Of a DNA stretch of 64,000 nt, positions 52,293-61,384 are shown one piece after another. Each line of letters begins with the position of its first letter. The first letter of the stretch is position 1. Source of the stretch: Enterococcus sp. DIV2402 (GTDB taxonomy: Bacteria > Bacillota > Bacilli > Lactobacillales > Enterococcaceae); assembly GCF_017426705.2 (NCBI RefSeq), contig NZ_CP147251.1, positions 2,950,501 through 3,014,500 of the forward strand, written 5' to 3'. The position numbers were made by a program, and so were the translations under genes. The notes under the pieces were generated by a model. That model saw only the letters and a list, made by a program, of their open reading frames with translations, did no database searches and was not told the origin of the DNA.

Positions 52293-55200
52293 CTATTCCT
52301 CGCCGACACTTAAAATTAAGCGAATGTCGTCTTCGGTCATTTGTTGGAGTTGTGTTTCATTGCCTTGAATCACTCGTTGGAACAATTCACGTTTTTCTTG
52401 TTGCAAAGAATTCATTCGTTCTTCAATTGTTCCTTCCGCAATCATTCGCCAAACTTCAACAACCCGTTTTTGTCCAATACGATGGGCACGTCCGGCAGCT
52501 TGTTCTTCTACTGCTGGGTTCCACCACAAGTCATACAAGATGACCGTATCGGCACCGGTCAAGTTCAAGCCTGTACCACCAGCTTTTAAAGAAATCAAGA
52601 AAACGTCTTTTTCCCCTGCATTGAACGCATCCACCATTTCAATTCGTTCTTTAGGTGGTGTACTTCCTCGCAAATAAAAGGTCTCTAACCCTAATTCGTT
52701 TAATTCTTCTTCAATAATTGACAGCATGCTTGTAAATTGTGAGAACAATAAAACCCGACGATTATTTTCTTTTGCAGCTTGAATCAAATCTTTTACCTGT
52801 TCCAGTTTTCCTGAACCACCTGCATAGTCTTCAATAAATAATTTCGGATCACAACAGATTTGGCGCAGACGAGTTAACCCTGCAAGAATGCTAATTCGAT
52901 TTTTCTTAAAGGTTGCTGAATCCATACTTGAAATCTCTTCGCGCATTTGACGCAAGTAAGCCAAATAAACCGTTTTTTGTTCTTCGGTTAATGCACTATA
53001 ATAATTGGTTTCAATTTTTTCTGGCAAGTCTTTTAATACAGTGCGCTTATCTCGACGTAAAATAAACGGTTGAATCATTCCCGCAATTTGTTCTGTCGAT
53101 AATTCTCGATAGCGCTGTTTACTTGGGAAAAAGCCTGGCATAATCATTTGGAACAATGCCCATAATTCTTCTAAATTGTTTTCAATTGGCGTCCCACTCA
53201 ACGCAAAACGATGATCCACTTTTAATGAACGTAAGGCTTGGGCGGTTTTCGTGCTACTATTTTTCACCATTTGAGCTTCATCTAAAATTAAATAACCGAT
53301 TTCACGTTCACGATAACTATCAATATCTTGGCGTAAACTGGCGTAAGATGTAATCCAGACATCTGCTTGTTGATTCATAATTTGTTCACGTTCGTCTTTA
53401 TTTCCGCTAACGACAATCGCTCGCAAGGTAGGTGCAAATTTTTTGATTTCTTGATGCCAGTTATAAGTTAAACTCGCAGGTGCCACAATTAGCACTTGAA
53501 TCGTCTGATGTTCTTCTTTTTCTGACAGCAAATAACTAATCGTTTGTAACGTTTTCCCTAAGCCCATTTCATCGGCTAAAATACCACCAAACTGGTAGTG
53601 ACTTAACATTTTTAACCAACGAAAACCAGCAACTTGATATTCACGAAGTTCGGCTTGTAAATGCTGAGGCAACTCCGTATTATAAGCTTCTGGATGCGTC
53701 AAATCCGTCACCATTTTGTCAAAACCTTCACTGAAATTCGCATGATCTGCTAACTGTTGTTGAATTTGTAATCCTTGATTTAAAGGAATTTTGGCAATTC
53801 CTTTTTCCGTTTGGATATTTTCGCGTAATTGCGCTAAAATTCGACTCGTTTCTTGGAACTCTTCTGAATCTAAGGCTAAAATTTGCCCATTTTCCATAGT
53901 ATAAAATTGGTCATTACGCAACAAACTTTGTAATACTTCATCAATTTCATTTTGAGCAATTCCTGAGATGTCAAAACTCACATCCAACCAAGAACCAGCT
54001 TCTCTCACTTCAATCTGTGGCTGAAACTTACGTCCATCTAAATAACGTTCGCGCAATTTTTTACCCATGCGAATGTCACCTAATTGACGTAAAAATGACA
54101 ATTCACGGGTAAAGAAACGATAGAGCGCTTCGCCTTCTGGTAAAGGCTTTTGCCAACCTGTTTCTGTTCGTGAGAAATCCAAACTTTTCGCTAGCAATTC
54201 AATTCGTTGCTCTTGTTTATAATCACGTAAAACTTCGGCATGATTTTCAGGAACGAGTTGATGGGATTCGTCGGTAGAATAAACGACATCCCCATAGACA
54301 TAGTCTGCCCGCATATCAATATTTCCTTGGCGTTTTTTCAAGTAGAAAACTACATGTAATTTCTCATCACTGATATAATTATATACTTCTTCTGAGATGT
54401 GAACTTCGCCAATTCTGCGTAAGAGTGGCAACACTTGTTTAAATAGAATCGATAATTCGTGCTTCGGATAAGCGATGACTGGTTTTTCTAAGCGTTTTAG
54501 TAATTGTTCCATCGTTAAATAAATATCGAAATCTTTTACACTTAACGCATACACTTGTTCATTCACAATGCCCCAACCATAATATTTATAAACAAGGTCG
54601 AAATTCTGTTCAATCCGTAGCTCAAATTGTTCTGCTACGCGTGCCAATGAAAATCGCAACGGTTGTTCCTCATCAGTAAAATGTAAGGTACGTAATTTCT
54701 CATTTTCAGTTTGTAATAAAAATGGAAATTGTATCATCTGCTCAACCACTTCGCGCGCTGATTCGACAGGCAACAAGAGATATTTCTTATCTAATTTGCC
54801 TTTCACTTGAATTCCAGCTTGACCCATTAATTGTTGAGTTTGCGCCAAATGAGAAAGACGCATTAAAAATGAATTGGTTGCCTCGTCAAAAGCCTGATGA
54901 GCAAGGGAAAAACTATTTTGCTTATTTGCTACATACAATTTTTCTTCATCATATACTTGTAAAAATTTATAAATGTTCTTAATGACGTAGCTGCGACCAT
55001 TGCGTTCTCCAATTTTTAATGAAATACCTAAAACATCTAATTCATAGCGATATGGATTGGTTGGCAAACTATCTAATTGGCATTCAATTGCAAGTGGTAT
55101 CGCCTTTCTTTCTGATTCATTCGCTAAACGATGAAAACCATTCGAAAACATGACAGATGGCGAAAAAGTTTCGACTTTTTGAATCTCACTTTTGGGAATC

Positions 55201-55460
55201 ATGCGCGTTTTTCCTTCTTTACGCAAATAAAGTTCAACAGCTACTGTATGTTTGCAATAATGATGTTCTTCCCAATAAGGACACTGACAATAGTCTTCTT
55301 CTTTTGCACTAGTATCAAGGTCAATTCGATACAATTCACTCCCTAAAACTTCTGCATGCCATACTTGATTTTCTGGATCAGGAGTTACCGATAACACCCG
55401 CCCATCGTTCAGATAGGTTCTTGCTTTTTCGATGATTTTTTCTGGAATACTCCATTTCAT
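52293..55460 (-). CDS. SNF2-family DEAD/H helicase with SWIM zinc finger
   Basis: The 1055-residue protein has an N-terminal SWIM finger (CQCPYWEEHHYCKH, residues about 56-70), a bacterial SNF2-associated middle region, and a Swi2/Snf2 ATPase at about 600-1055. Motif I is ADEMGLGKTLQTISYLL, motif II ILDEAQMVKN, motif III ALSGTPIENN and motif VI EQAAGRAHRIGQ. It is a DNA translocase whose role in enterococci is unknown. GGGGAGGA precedes ATG 55460. It follows sbcD-sbcC in the same direction, 18 bases after sbcC, suggesting a DNA-processing operon. Confidence 0.92.
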   Translation of the reverse strand: MKWSIPEKIIEKARTYLNDGRVLSVTPDPENQVWHAEVLGSELYRIDLDTSAKEEDYCQCPYWEEHHYCKHTVAVELYLRKEGKTRMIPKSEIQKVETFSPSVMFSNGFHRLANESERKAIPLAIECQLDSLPTNPYRYELDVLGISLKIGERNGRSYVIKNIYKFLQVYDEEKLYVANKQNSFSLAHQAFDEATNSFLMRLSHLAQTQQLMGQAGIQVKGKLDKKYLLLPVESAREVVEQMIQFPFLLQTENEKLRTLHFTDEEQPLRFSLARVAEQFELRIEQNFDLVYKYYGWGIVNEQVYALSVKDFDIYLTMEQLLKRLEKPVIAYPKHELSILFKQVLPLLRRIGEVHISEEVYNYISDEKLHVVFYLKKRQGNIDMRADYVYGDVVYSTDESHQLVPENHAEVLRDYKQEQRIELLAKSLDFSRTETGWQKPLPEGEALYRFFTRELSFLRQLGDIRMGKKLRERYLDGRKFQPQIEVREAGSWLDVSFDISGIAQNEIDEVLQSLLRNDQFYTMENGQILALDSEEFQETSRILAQLRENIQTEKGIAKIPLNQGLQIQQQLADHANFSEGFDKMVTDLTHPEAYNTELPQHLQAELREYQVAGFRWLKMLSHYQFGGILADEMGLGKTLQTISYLLSEKEEHQTIQVLIVAPASLTYNWHQEIKKFAPTLRAIVVSGNKDEREQIMNQQADVWITSYASLRQDIDSYREREIGYLILDEAQMVKNSSTKTAQALRSLKVDHRFALSGTPIENNLEELWALFQMIMPGFFPSKQRYRELSTEQIAGMIQPFILRRDKRTVLKDLPEKIETNYYSALTEEQKTVYLAYLRQMREEISSMDSATFKKNRISILAGLTRLRQICCDPKLFIEDYAGGSGKLEQVKDLIQAAKENNRRVLLFSQFTSMLSIIEEELNELGLETFYLRGSTPPKERIEMVDAFNAGEKDVFLISLKAGGTGLNLTGADTVILYDLWWNPAVEEQAAGRAHRIGQKRVVEVWRMIAEGTIEERMNSLQQEKRELFQRVIQGNETQLQQMTEDDIRLILSVGEE

Positions 55461-55478
55461 ATCATTTATTCCTCCCCA

Positions 55479-58400
55479 CTACACCACTTGACTCTTAATA
55501 TGGCTTTGACCGCTTCCATTTGTTTGGACAATTAATTGTTGTTGAATACGATCTTTTAATTCTCTGACGTGACTGATAATTCCAATCATTCGTCCTTCAT
55601 TTTCAATAATTTCTAAAGCTTCCATCGCCATTTCTAGTGATTCTTCATCCAATGAACCAAATCCTTCATCGATAAAAAGTGCTTCGATGGCAATACCACC
55701 GGCACGATTTTGAATAACATCGGCTAACGACAAAGCTAAAGCTAAAGCAGCAATAAAACTTTCGCCTCCTGATAACGTATGCGCACGTCGGCTCATACCA
55801 GCATTATCATCATAGATATTAATTTCTAATCCTGTAGAACTTCGATAACTCCCCTTTTTGTTTGCTAATAAAAATTGATAACGGCCTCTTGTTAATTTAC
55901 TGAGTCGTTGATTAGCAACTGCTAAAATCTCTGCTAAGAATGATTGTAACACATATCGTTCAATACTAATTTTTTCAGGATTGTCCCCATTTAACGTTTG
56001 CGAAAGTTGTTGCAATTGACTCATTTCTGCTACTTGTTCGGATGATTGCAAGGACAATGTTTGTAATTCTTGTAACAACTGACGATTGCTTTGGAGCGTT
56101 TCCTCTTGCTGGATAATTTGAGTTTGTAATGCGGTCATTTCCTGTTCGGCTAAATCATATTGTTCTTGCAAATAAGTCACATCTGGTTGTTTATCAACAA
56201 TCAGACGCTCTAAATCCTGTAAACGTCTTTTAATCACCGTTACTTCTTGATGATACGATGTTAATTTTTCTTGCAGGCTTGGTAAAATCGCAATCTCTTC
56301 GTAGGCTAGGCGCATCGCTTCTTCTGAATCAAAAACACTGTCATTTAGTGCTTGTTGCAATTTTTTTTCTTGTTCGTATTTTTTTTCAGCAAGCATTTGT
56401 AATTGCTGTGTTTGTTGTTGCTGACGCTCATGTAAGCTAATAAATTCCGTCGTTAATTCTTCGCCTTGCACCTGATACTTTTCCAAGCGCTGCTGATTAG
56501 TATTTATTTGTTGTTGCAGTTCAGTGATTTCAGCTATCAATTCAGCTTGTGTCTGATAGTCCAATTGTTGTTGCAACGTTTGAATTTCTAAAGAAATAGG
56601 TTGTACAACGTGTTCAAGTTTTTGGAATTCTTGATTGACTGTCTGATACTTCGCGGTCACTTGACTCAATTCTTCCTCAATTACTTGTTGCTCATTCATT
56701 TTTTGTTCCAATCGTGCTTGTGCTTGCATCACTGTTTCTTGGAAAAGTTGCACGCGTTCACTTGGATGATCAAATTCCTCATTTAAGAGCTTCACCATTT
56801 CTTGATGCAGTCTCCTACAATTATTGTTGAGCGTTGTTTTTTGCATCATCAGCTCATGTTGTTTTTCCTGCAAGGTTTGTTGCTGATAACGAACAGTCTG
56901 GTACGCCTCTTCTTTTGCTCGTAATACTTGAGTCGTTTCTTCAACTAAGCGTTCACTTGTTGCAAGTTCGTCTTCAGATACCGTTTGTTCCTTGTGCACA
57001 TGCGTTGTTGAACCGCAAACGGGACACGGTTCTCCATCAACTAGCAATAACTGCAAACGGGCAATTTGTAGCTTGGCATATTCACTCTGCTGTTGTTTAA
57101 ACAACTCACGAAGTTCTGTAACATCTTCATCAAGTCTGTTTATTTTTTCTATAGTAGTGTGCATTGTTTGTTCATTTGTTTGAAGCTGCTGTTGAACGGT
57201 GGCTAATTGCTGTTGTTCCTCTTGCCAGCGTTCGACTTTAGCTGTCAATTGAACGAGCTGCAGTTCCTTTACTTGCAACACTTCTTTTTCTTCTGAAAGT
57301 GTTGAAATACGGGCTGCTTCAAGGGCAATTTGTTGATCTTGATAATCGGCAACTTGCTTTTGAAGCTCAGCTAAAACTTGCTTTTGTGCAACCTCTTTTT
57401 CTTGTAATTCTTGAACTTTTTTTGCTAAAGGCACTAAATTTTCAAGTCGTTGTTGCTCCTTTTGTTGCCTCGTTACTTGTTCTTGCAACTGATTCATAGT
57501 TGTTTTTTCGGCTTCCCAATCGGTCTGGGCGTGTTTATTTTTACTTACTAATTGCGTTAACTCTAGCAACAAGGTATCAATTGTCGCATGTTCTTTGCGA
57601 CATTCGTCTAAGTTGTGCAAGAGATTTAGATGTTTTTCAACCCAAGATAAGCGGTCAACGGTTGTTTGTATCGTTGCGATTTCGGCTGTTTGTGCCTCAA
57701 GAACTGCATATTTTTCAGTTAACTCCGCTTGTTCCAGGCATAATTTTGATTGTTCTTTTCCAGTATATAAAGCTGTTTCGGCTTGCTTTTTCGTGTCTTT
57801 TGCGCGTTCAAAGTCTACCTTTAATTGCTTTTGGCGATTTACTAGTTGCTCAATAATTTCTTGCCAATCACTTAATGTTTCTTGCACAGAAACAAACGTT
57901 TTTTCTTCCTCCAGCCATTGGAACCGTGGCAATAAAGCTTCCATTTGATGGTATTTTTTGCTCAATGATTGGTCCATATTTTTTTGTTTTTGTCGGAACC
58001 ATTCATTTAAGCGCTGATACAGCTCAGTACCAAATAGATTGCGCAGTAATTTTTCTTTTTCACTACTAGAAGCAATTAAAAAGTTACGAAATTCGCCTTG
58101 TGGTAACAAAATAATTTGGAAAAATTGTTTGGCATCCACATTCAATAAATCTTTGATAAACTGATCAACTTCGGTACGTTTCGTATATTGCTTTTGTTCT
58201 TGCATTTGACCGTCATAAATCGTTAGACGCACTTTAGCGGTTTGTTTTTTTGTTCCATCGCCACGTTTCTTCTGAACTTCTTGTTCTGGAGAACGCTCAA
58301 TTTCATAAAAAAATCCTTGATGCTCAAAACAAAAAGTCACCGATGTTTCTTCTTCTGGCGTTGCAAACATCGAACGCATTTCTTTTCCTGAACGTAGCTG

Positions 58401-58571
58401 TCCAGAAGTTTCACCAAACAAAGCAAACGTCATACCGTCAAAAATGGTGGTTTTTCCTGCACCGGTTTTCCCACTAATTAAAAAGAGACCTGCTTCCTGA
58501 AAATCGCCAAAGTCCACTGATTCATGAATGAATGGACCAAAATTTTTCATTGTTAATGTTCTCGGCTGCAT
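55479..58571 (-). CDS. sbcC: Exonuclease subunit SbcC (Rad50-like)
   Basis: The 1030-residue SMC-type ATPase has Walker A GKTGAGKTTIFDGM, a long glutamine-rich coiled coil, the zinc hook CPVCGS near residue 515, then a second coiled arm and LSGGESFIAALALALSLAD with Walker B FIDEGFGSLDEESL. With SbcD it opens hairpins and trims double-strand ends. ATG 58571 lies one base after the sbcD stop. The coiled-coil length is typical for Firmicutes. Confidence 0.96.
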   Translation of the reverse strand: MQPRTLTMKNFGPFIHESVDFGDFQEAGLFLISGKTGAGKTTIFDGMTFALFGETSGQLRSGKEMRSMFATPEEETSVTFCFEHQGFFYEIERSPEQEVQKKRGDGTKKQTAKVRLTIYDGQMQEQKQYTKRTEVDQFIKDLLNVDAKQFFQIILLPQGEFRNFLIASSSEKEKLLRNLFGTELYQRLNEWFRQKQKNMDQSLSKKYHQMEALLPRFQWLEEEKTFVSVQETLSDWQEIIEQLVNRQKQLKVDFERAKDTKKQAETALYTGKEQSKLCLEQAELTEKYAVLEAQTAEIATIQTTVDRLSWVEKHLNLLHNLDECRKEHATIDTLLLELTQLVSKNKHAQTDWEAEKTTMNQLQEQVTRQQKEQQRLENLVPLAKKVQELQEKEVAQKQVLAELQKQVADYQDQQIALEAARISTLSEEKEVLQVKELQLVQLTAKVERWQEEQQQLATVQQQLQTNEQTMHTTIEKINRLDEDVTELRELFKQQQSEYAKLQIARLQLLLVDGEPCPVCGSTTHVHKEQTVSEDELATSERLVEETTQVLRAKEEAYQTVRYQQQTLQEKQHELMMQKTTLNNNCRRLHQEMVKLLNEEFDHPSERVQLFQETVMQAQARLEQKMNEQQVIEEELSQVTAKYQTVNQEFQKLEHVVQPISLEIQTLQQQLDYQTQAELIAEITELQQQINTNQQRLEKYQVQGEELTTEFISLHERQQQQTQQLQMLAEKKYEQEKKLQQALNDSVFDSEEAMRLAYEEIAILPSLQEKLTSYHQEVTVIKRRLQDLERLIVDKQPDVTYLQEQYDLAEQEMTALQTQIIQQEETLQSNRQLLQELQTLSLQSSEQVAEMSQLQQLSQTLNGDNPEKISIERYVLQSFLAEILAVANQRLSKLTRGRYQFLLANKKGSYRSSTGLEINIYDDNAGMSRRAHTLSGGESFIAALALALSLADVIQNRAGGIAIEALFIDEGFGSLDEESLEMAMEALEIIENEGRMIGIISHVRELKDRIQQQLIVQTNGSGQSHIKSQVV

Positions 58572-58572
58572 G

Positions 58573-59697
58573 TTAGTCCCTCTTTTCTGTATCTAATGCT
58601 GTTTGTAACCCTTCTGATAACCACTTGGATTGTTTTTCAGTTAGGGTCTCACCCGTTATTTCTTCAAAAAAAGTCGTGATAACTTGTTGAGGATTTTGTT
58701 CACGTTGTCGTTCAAGAAATGGCTGTGACGTTTCGCGACCATTCAATCGTTCCACACTTAAAATATATGGATAAACTTCGCGTAATTGATTCATCATATT
58801 TGGAATCACGGCCCGATCAGTTAAGGAAATTTGCCAAAACTGTTCTCGATTTAACTGTTGATAAAAGGCCGGTTGTAATAATTCATCAAACGAGGCCTCG
58901 ATCGATTGGATATCACGTAAAGGTGGTAGTGCATGAAACGCAGGAATCAGTTCATCTGTATCGATAATCCAAACACCTTTTTCATCATTGATTTCTGATA
59001 AAGAAAATTTTAATGGTGAACCACTATACCGCACGTTACCTTTTGTCAATGCGTTTTTAGAATGTAAATGCCCTAAAGCAACATAATCAAATTTTTCTAA
59101 TAATTCATACGGCACACTGTTTAATCCACCCACTTCAATCGGCGTTTCTGAATCCGTTCGTAAACCACCCGCAATGAAAAAATGAGTTACTAATACCTGT
59201 TTCTTCGTAGTGTCAAACAATGTCTCCATTTCAGTAATTACTCGTTTCATGGCAGCTTGAATCGTCGTTAAACGTTCATCGTCAAAATATAAGCGAGCTG
59301 CAATCGGTTCGAAGTAAGGCAAAAGGAAAAATTGGGTGTCTGCCATTTCAATAGGATGAAACGCTTCGCTCAATTGCGTATGCAAATAAAAATCAGTTTC
59401 TTTAAACCACGGTGATCCCGTCGCTAAGCGTCCACTTGAATCATGATTGCCTGAAATAGCTAACACCGGAATTTTTTTCTCAAGATTTATTTCAATCAAT
59501 TTTTGATTTAACAGTTCCACAGCTTCGACACTAGGAACAGAGCGATCGTACAAATCACCCGCAATAACAATCGCATCTACGGCTTCTTCTTGTGCTAAGC
59601 GTATAATTTTGTCAATGCTATCTCGTTGATCGGCTAATAAATCGTATCCATGAAGTTTTTTCCCAATATGCCAATCGGCTGTATGTAAAAATCGCAC
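58573..59697 (-). CDS. sbcD: Exonuclease subunit SbcD (Mre11-like)
   Basis: The 374-residue nuclease has the ordered phosphoesterase motifs LHTADWHIGKKLHG, VIAGDLYDRSVPS, AISGNHDSSGRLA, VLVTHFFIAGG and YVALGHLHS with their Mn2+ ligands. A C-terminal cap domain follows. I choose GTG 59697 (product MRFLHTADWH): AGAGGTG lies six bases upstream, and the longer reading from GTG 59706 would start inside that site. First gene of sbcD-sbcC-SNF2. Confidence 0.95.
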   Translation of the reverse strand: MRFLHTADWHIGKKLHGYDLLADQRDSIDKIIRLAQEEAVDAIVIAGDLYDRSVPSVEAVELLNQKLIEINLEKKIPVLAISGNHDSSGRLATGSPWFKETDFYLHTQLSEAFHPIEMADTQFFLLPYFEPIAARLYFDDERLTTIQAAMKRVITEMETLFDTTKKQVLVTHFFIAGGLRTDSETPIEVGGLNSVPYELLEKFDYVALGHLHSKNALTKGNVRYSGSPLKFSLSEINDEKGVWIIDTDELIPAFHALPPLRDIQSIEASFDELLQPAFYQQLNREQFWQISLTDRAVIPNMMNQLREVYPYILSVERLNGRETSQPFLERQREQNPQQVITTFFEEITGETLTEKQSKWLSEGLQTALDTEKRD

Positions 59698-59761
59698 GCA
59701 TTTCACCTCTTAAAAATGTTCTTCTCATTATTATAACACTTTCTGCTCTTTGTCTCTAAAG

Positions 59762-59798
59762 AAAAAAGGCATCTTAGCTTTTGCTAAGATACCTTTTG
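59762..59798 (-). terminator. Terminator of the plsC-like gene
   Basis: AAAAGGTATCTTAGC and GCTAAGATGCCTTTT pair on the minus strand, followed by TTC. Confidence 0.8.
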
Positions 59799-59800
59799 GC

Positions 59801-60421
59801 CTATTTATTTGGTTCATAATGAAAATCTGGATTAACTTCTTTATCTAACTGATCAAACGCGTCTTGAATCCGGCGTTCTACTTCTGCTAATCCTTCGTCA
59901 TTCATCTTTTTAATATCACTTAAATCAATTGGCTCACCAAAGCGAACAGTCACCCGTTTACGTTTAAATAAATCTTTTAATGTCAGTGGTCCTTGATAAA
60001 CAGAAGGGACGACACGAACTTTAGCCATCTTAGCAATGACTGCCATACCACCTTTTAAAGCAGTTGAATGTCTCGTTCCACTTGGAAACATAATTAAACT
60101 CAAATCCGTATCTTTCAAAATTTTGACAGGTGTTTTAATGGCACTCGGTCCTGGTTTGTCACGTTTCACAGGAAATGCATTGGATTTCACCAAAATAAAT
60201 CGTAAAACCGGATTTTTGAACAACTCTTCTTTTGCCATAAAAGCAAATTTTTTCGGTCGGGCTGCAATTGCTAAATACAAAGGATCCCACCATGTACGGT
60301 GTGGTGCAACTAAAATATAATTCTCATCGTTAGGTAGTAATTTTCTTTGCTCGTAGTGAGCATTCCCATTTACTACAAATAAAATGACGCGTATAACGCC
60401 ACGCATAAATGTAAAAAACAT
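59801..60421 (-). CDS. plsC: 1-acyl-glycerol-3-phosphate acyltransferase (PlsC type)
   Basis: The 206-residue membrane-associated enzyme has the HX4D motif (APHRTWWDP), RDKPGPSAIKTPVK and the substrate loop MFPSGTRHS (Ser in place of the usual Glu of FPEGTR). It adds the second acyl chain to lysophosphatidate. A short hydrophobic N-terminus (FMRGVIRVILFVV) anchors it. AAAGGAACGAGC precedes ATG 60421. It lies after the phosphatase-like lipoprotein gene. Confidence 0.88.
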   Translation of the reverse strand: MFFTFMRGVIRVILFVVNGNAHYEQRKLLPNDENYILVAPHRTWWDPLYLAIAARPKKFAFMAKEELFKNPVLRFILVKSNAFPVKRDKPGPSAIKTPVKILKDTDLSLIMFPSGTRHSTALKGGMAVIAKMAKVRVVPSVYQGPLTLKDLFKRKRVTVRFGEPIDLSDIKKMNDEGLAEVERRIQDAFDQLDKEVNPDFHYEPNK

Positions 60422-60487
60422 ACGCTCGTTCCTTTCATACTCATTAAATGTAGTATGCAGAAAAAAAACGCTGTTGACAAGTTTTTT

Positions 60488-61300
60488 CTACTCTTTAATG
60501 TAAGAAGTATCATTAACAGATTCAACTGTATATTTACCGTCTTTGTAAATAACTTTTGAAATACTTGCATTTTCAATCATTGTTGGATTAGAAGTCGGAT
60601 CTAGCGCATACAACAATTTAATGATGCTATTTCCGTGGAAAACAACGAGAATATCTTTTTCGCCATTCTTTTGAGCGACTTTAATAATATCATCTGTCCC
60701 CGCAACCAAACGATCGATTACTTCCTTGCTACTTTCTGCTGGCCACCCCATTTCGGAAGCATCTTTTTTGGCATCAATATCATGCAATGCATCAGATAAT
60801 AAACGAATCGAACCAATCGTATCTGTTTGCAGCATTTCTAATAATTCATCTAAAGTAATACCTGCCTCTTCTGCGGCAGCTGCTGCCATTTCCATATTAG
60901 GTTTGGCTTCGTAAGAACCAAAATTTGCTTCTCTAAATCGAGCATCTTCATTGATTGGTAACTCTTGACCGCTATGCTCTAAAATTAATTTAGCAGTTTC
61001 GCGAGCACGACCAGCATCACTACTATACACACTATCAAAGGTAATCTTCTGTTCCTTTAAGCCTTCACCCAATTTCTCAGCCACTTCAATTCCTTCAGGT
61101 GTTAACGGTGAATCCACCCAACCTTGTGAGATATCCATGGTGTTTAACATTGTTTTGCCATGGCGTGTCAAATATAAGGTGATTTCCTCTTCTTTTGGCG
61201 CACTTGATTCAGCTGAGGAAGCCGCATCTCCTCCATTTGAACATCCCATTAAACCTACTCCCACAAATCCTAAAATAACACCTAAAATTAATTTTTTCAT
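60488..61300 (-). CDS. Histidine-phosphatase-family lipoprotein
   Basis: The 270-residue protein has a lipoprotein leader (MKKLILGVILGFVGVGLMGC, lipidated Cys20), a serine/glutamate linker and a phosphoglycerate-mutase-like domain. YLTRHGKTMLN carries the phospho-acceptor His; SSDAGRARETAKLI holds the second Arg and VVFHGNSIIKLL the second His. It should act outside the membrane as a phosphatase on an unknown substrate. GGAGAGCAACG precedes ATG 61300. A cre-like site lies just upstream. Confidence 0.9.
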   Translation of the reverse strand: MKKLILGVILGFVGVGLMGCSNGGDAASSAESSAPKEEEITLYLTRHGKTMLNTMDISQGWVDSPLTPEGIEVAEKLGEGLKEQKITFDSVYSSDAGRARETAKLILEHSGQELPINEDARFREANFGSYEAKPNMEMAAAAAEEAGITLDELLEMLQTDTIGSIRLLSDALHDIDAKKDASEMGWPAESSKEVIDRLVAGTDDIIKVAQKNGEKDILVVFHGNSIIKLLYALDPTSNPTMIENASISKVIYKDGKYTVESVNDTSYIKE

Positions 61301-61319
61301 CGTTGCTCTCCTTTCGAAT

Positions 61320-61333
61320 GGTAAGCGTTTTCA
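61320..61333. promoter_or_regulatory. Candidate cre (CcpA) site
   Basis: On the minus strand TGAAAACGCTTACC matches the cre consensus at all but the last position. It lies 20 bases before the lipoprotein gene. Confidence 0.55.
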
Positions 61334-61341
61334 ATAATTCT

Positions 61342-61380
61342 CAAAAATAATTTCAGACATTCCTGCCTGAAATTATTTTA
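61342..61380 (-). terminator. Terminator of the beta-glucoside PTS gene
   Basis: AAAATAATTTCAG and CTGAAATTATTTT pair around 11 bases and are followed by a T run on the minus strand. Confidence 0.82.
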
Positions 61381-61384
61381 TTAT

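Noticed and set aside
55479..58571. Several plus-strand frames of 60-120 codons opposite sbcC
   Set aside because: Antisense of the repetitive glutamine-rich coiled coil gives long open frames by composition alone.
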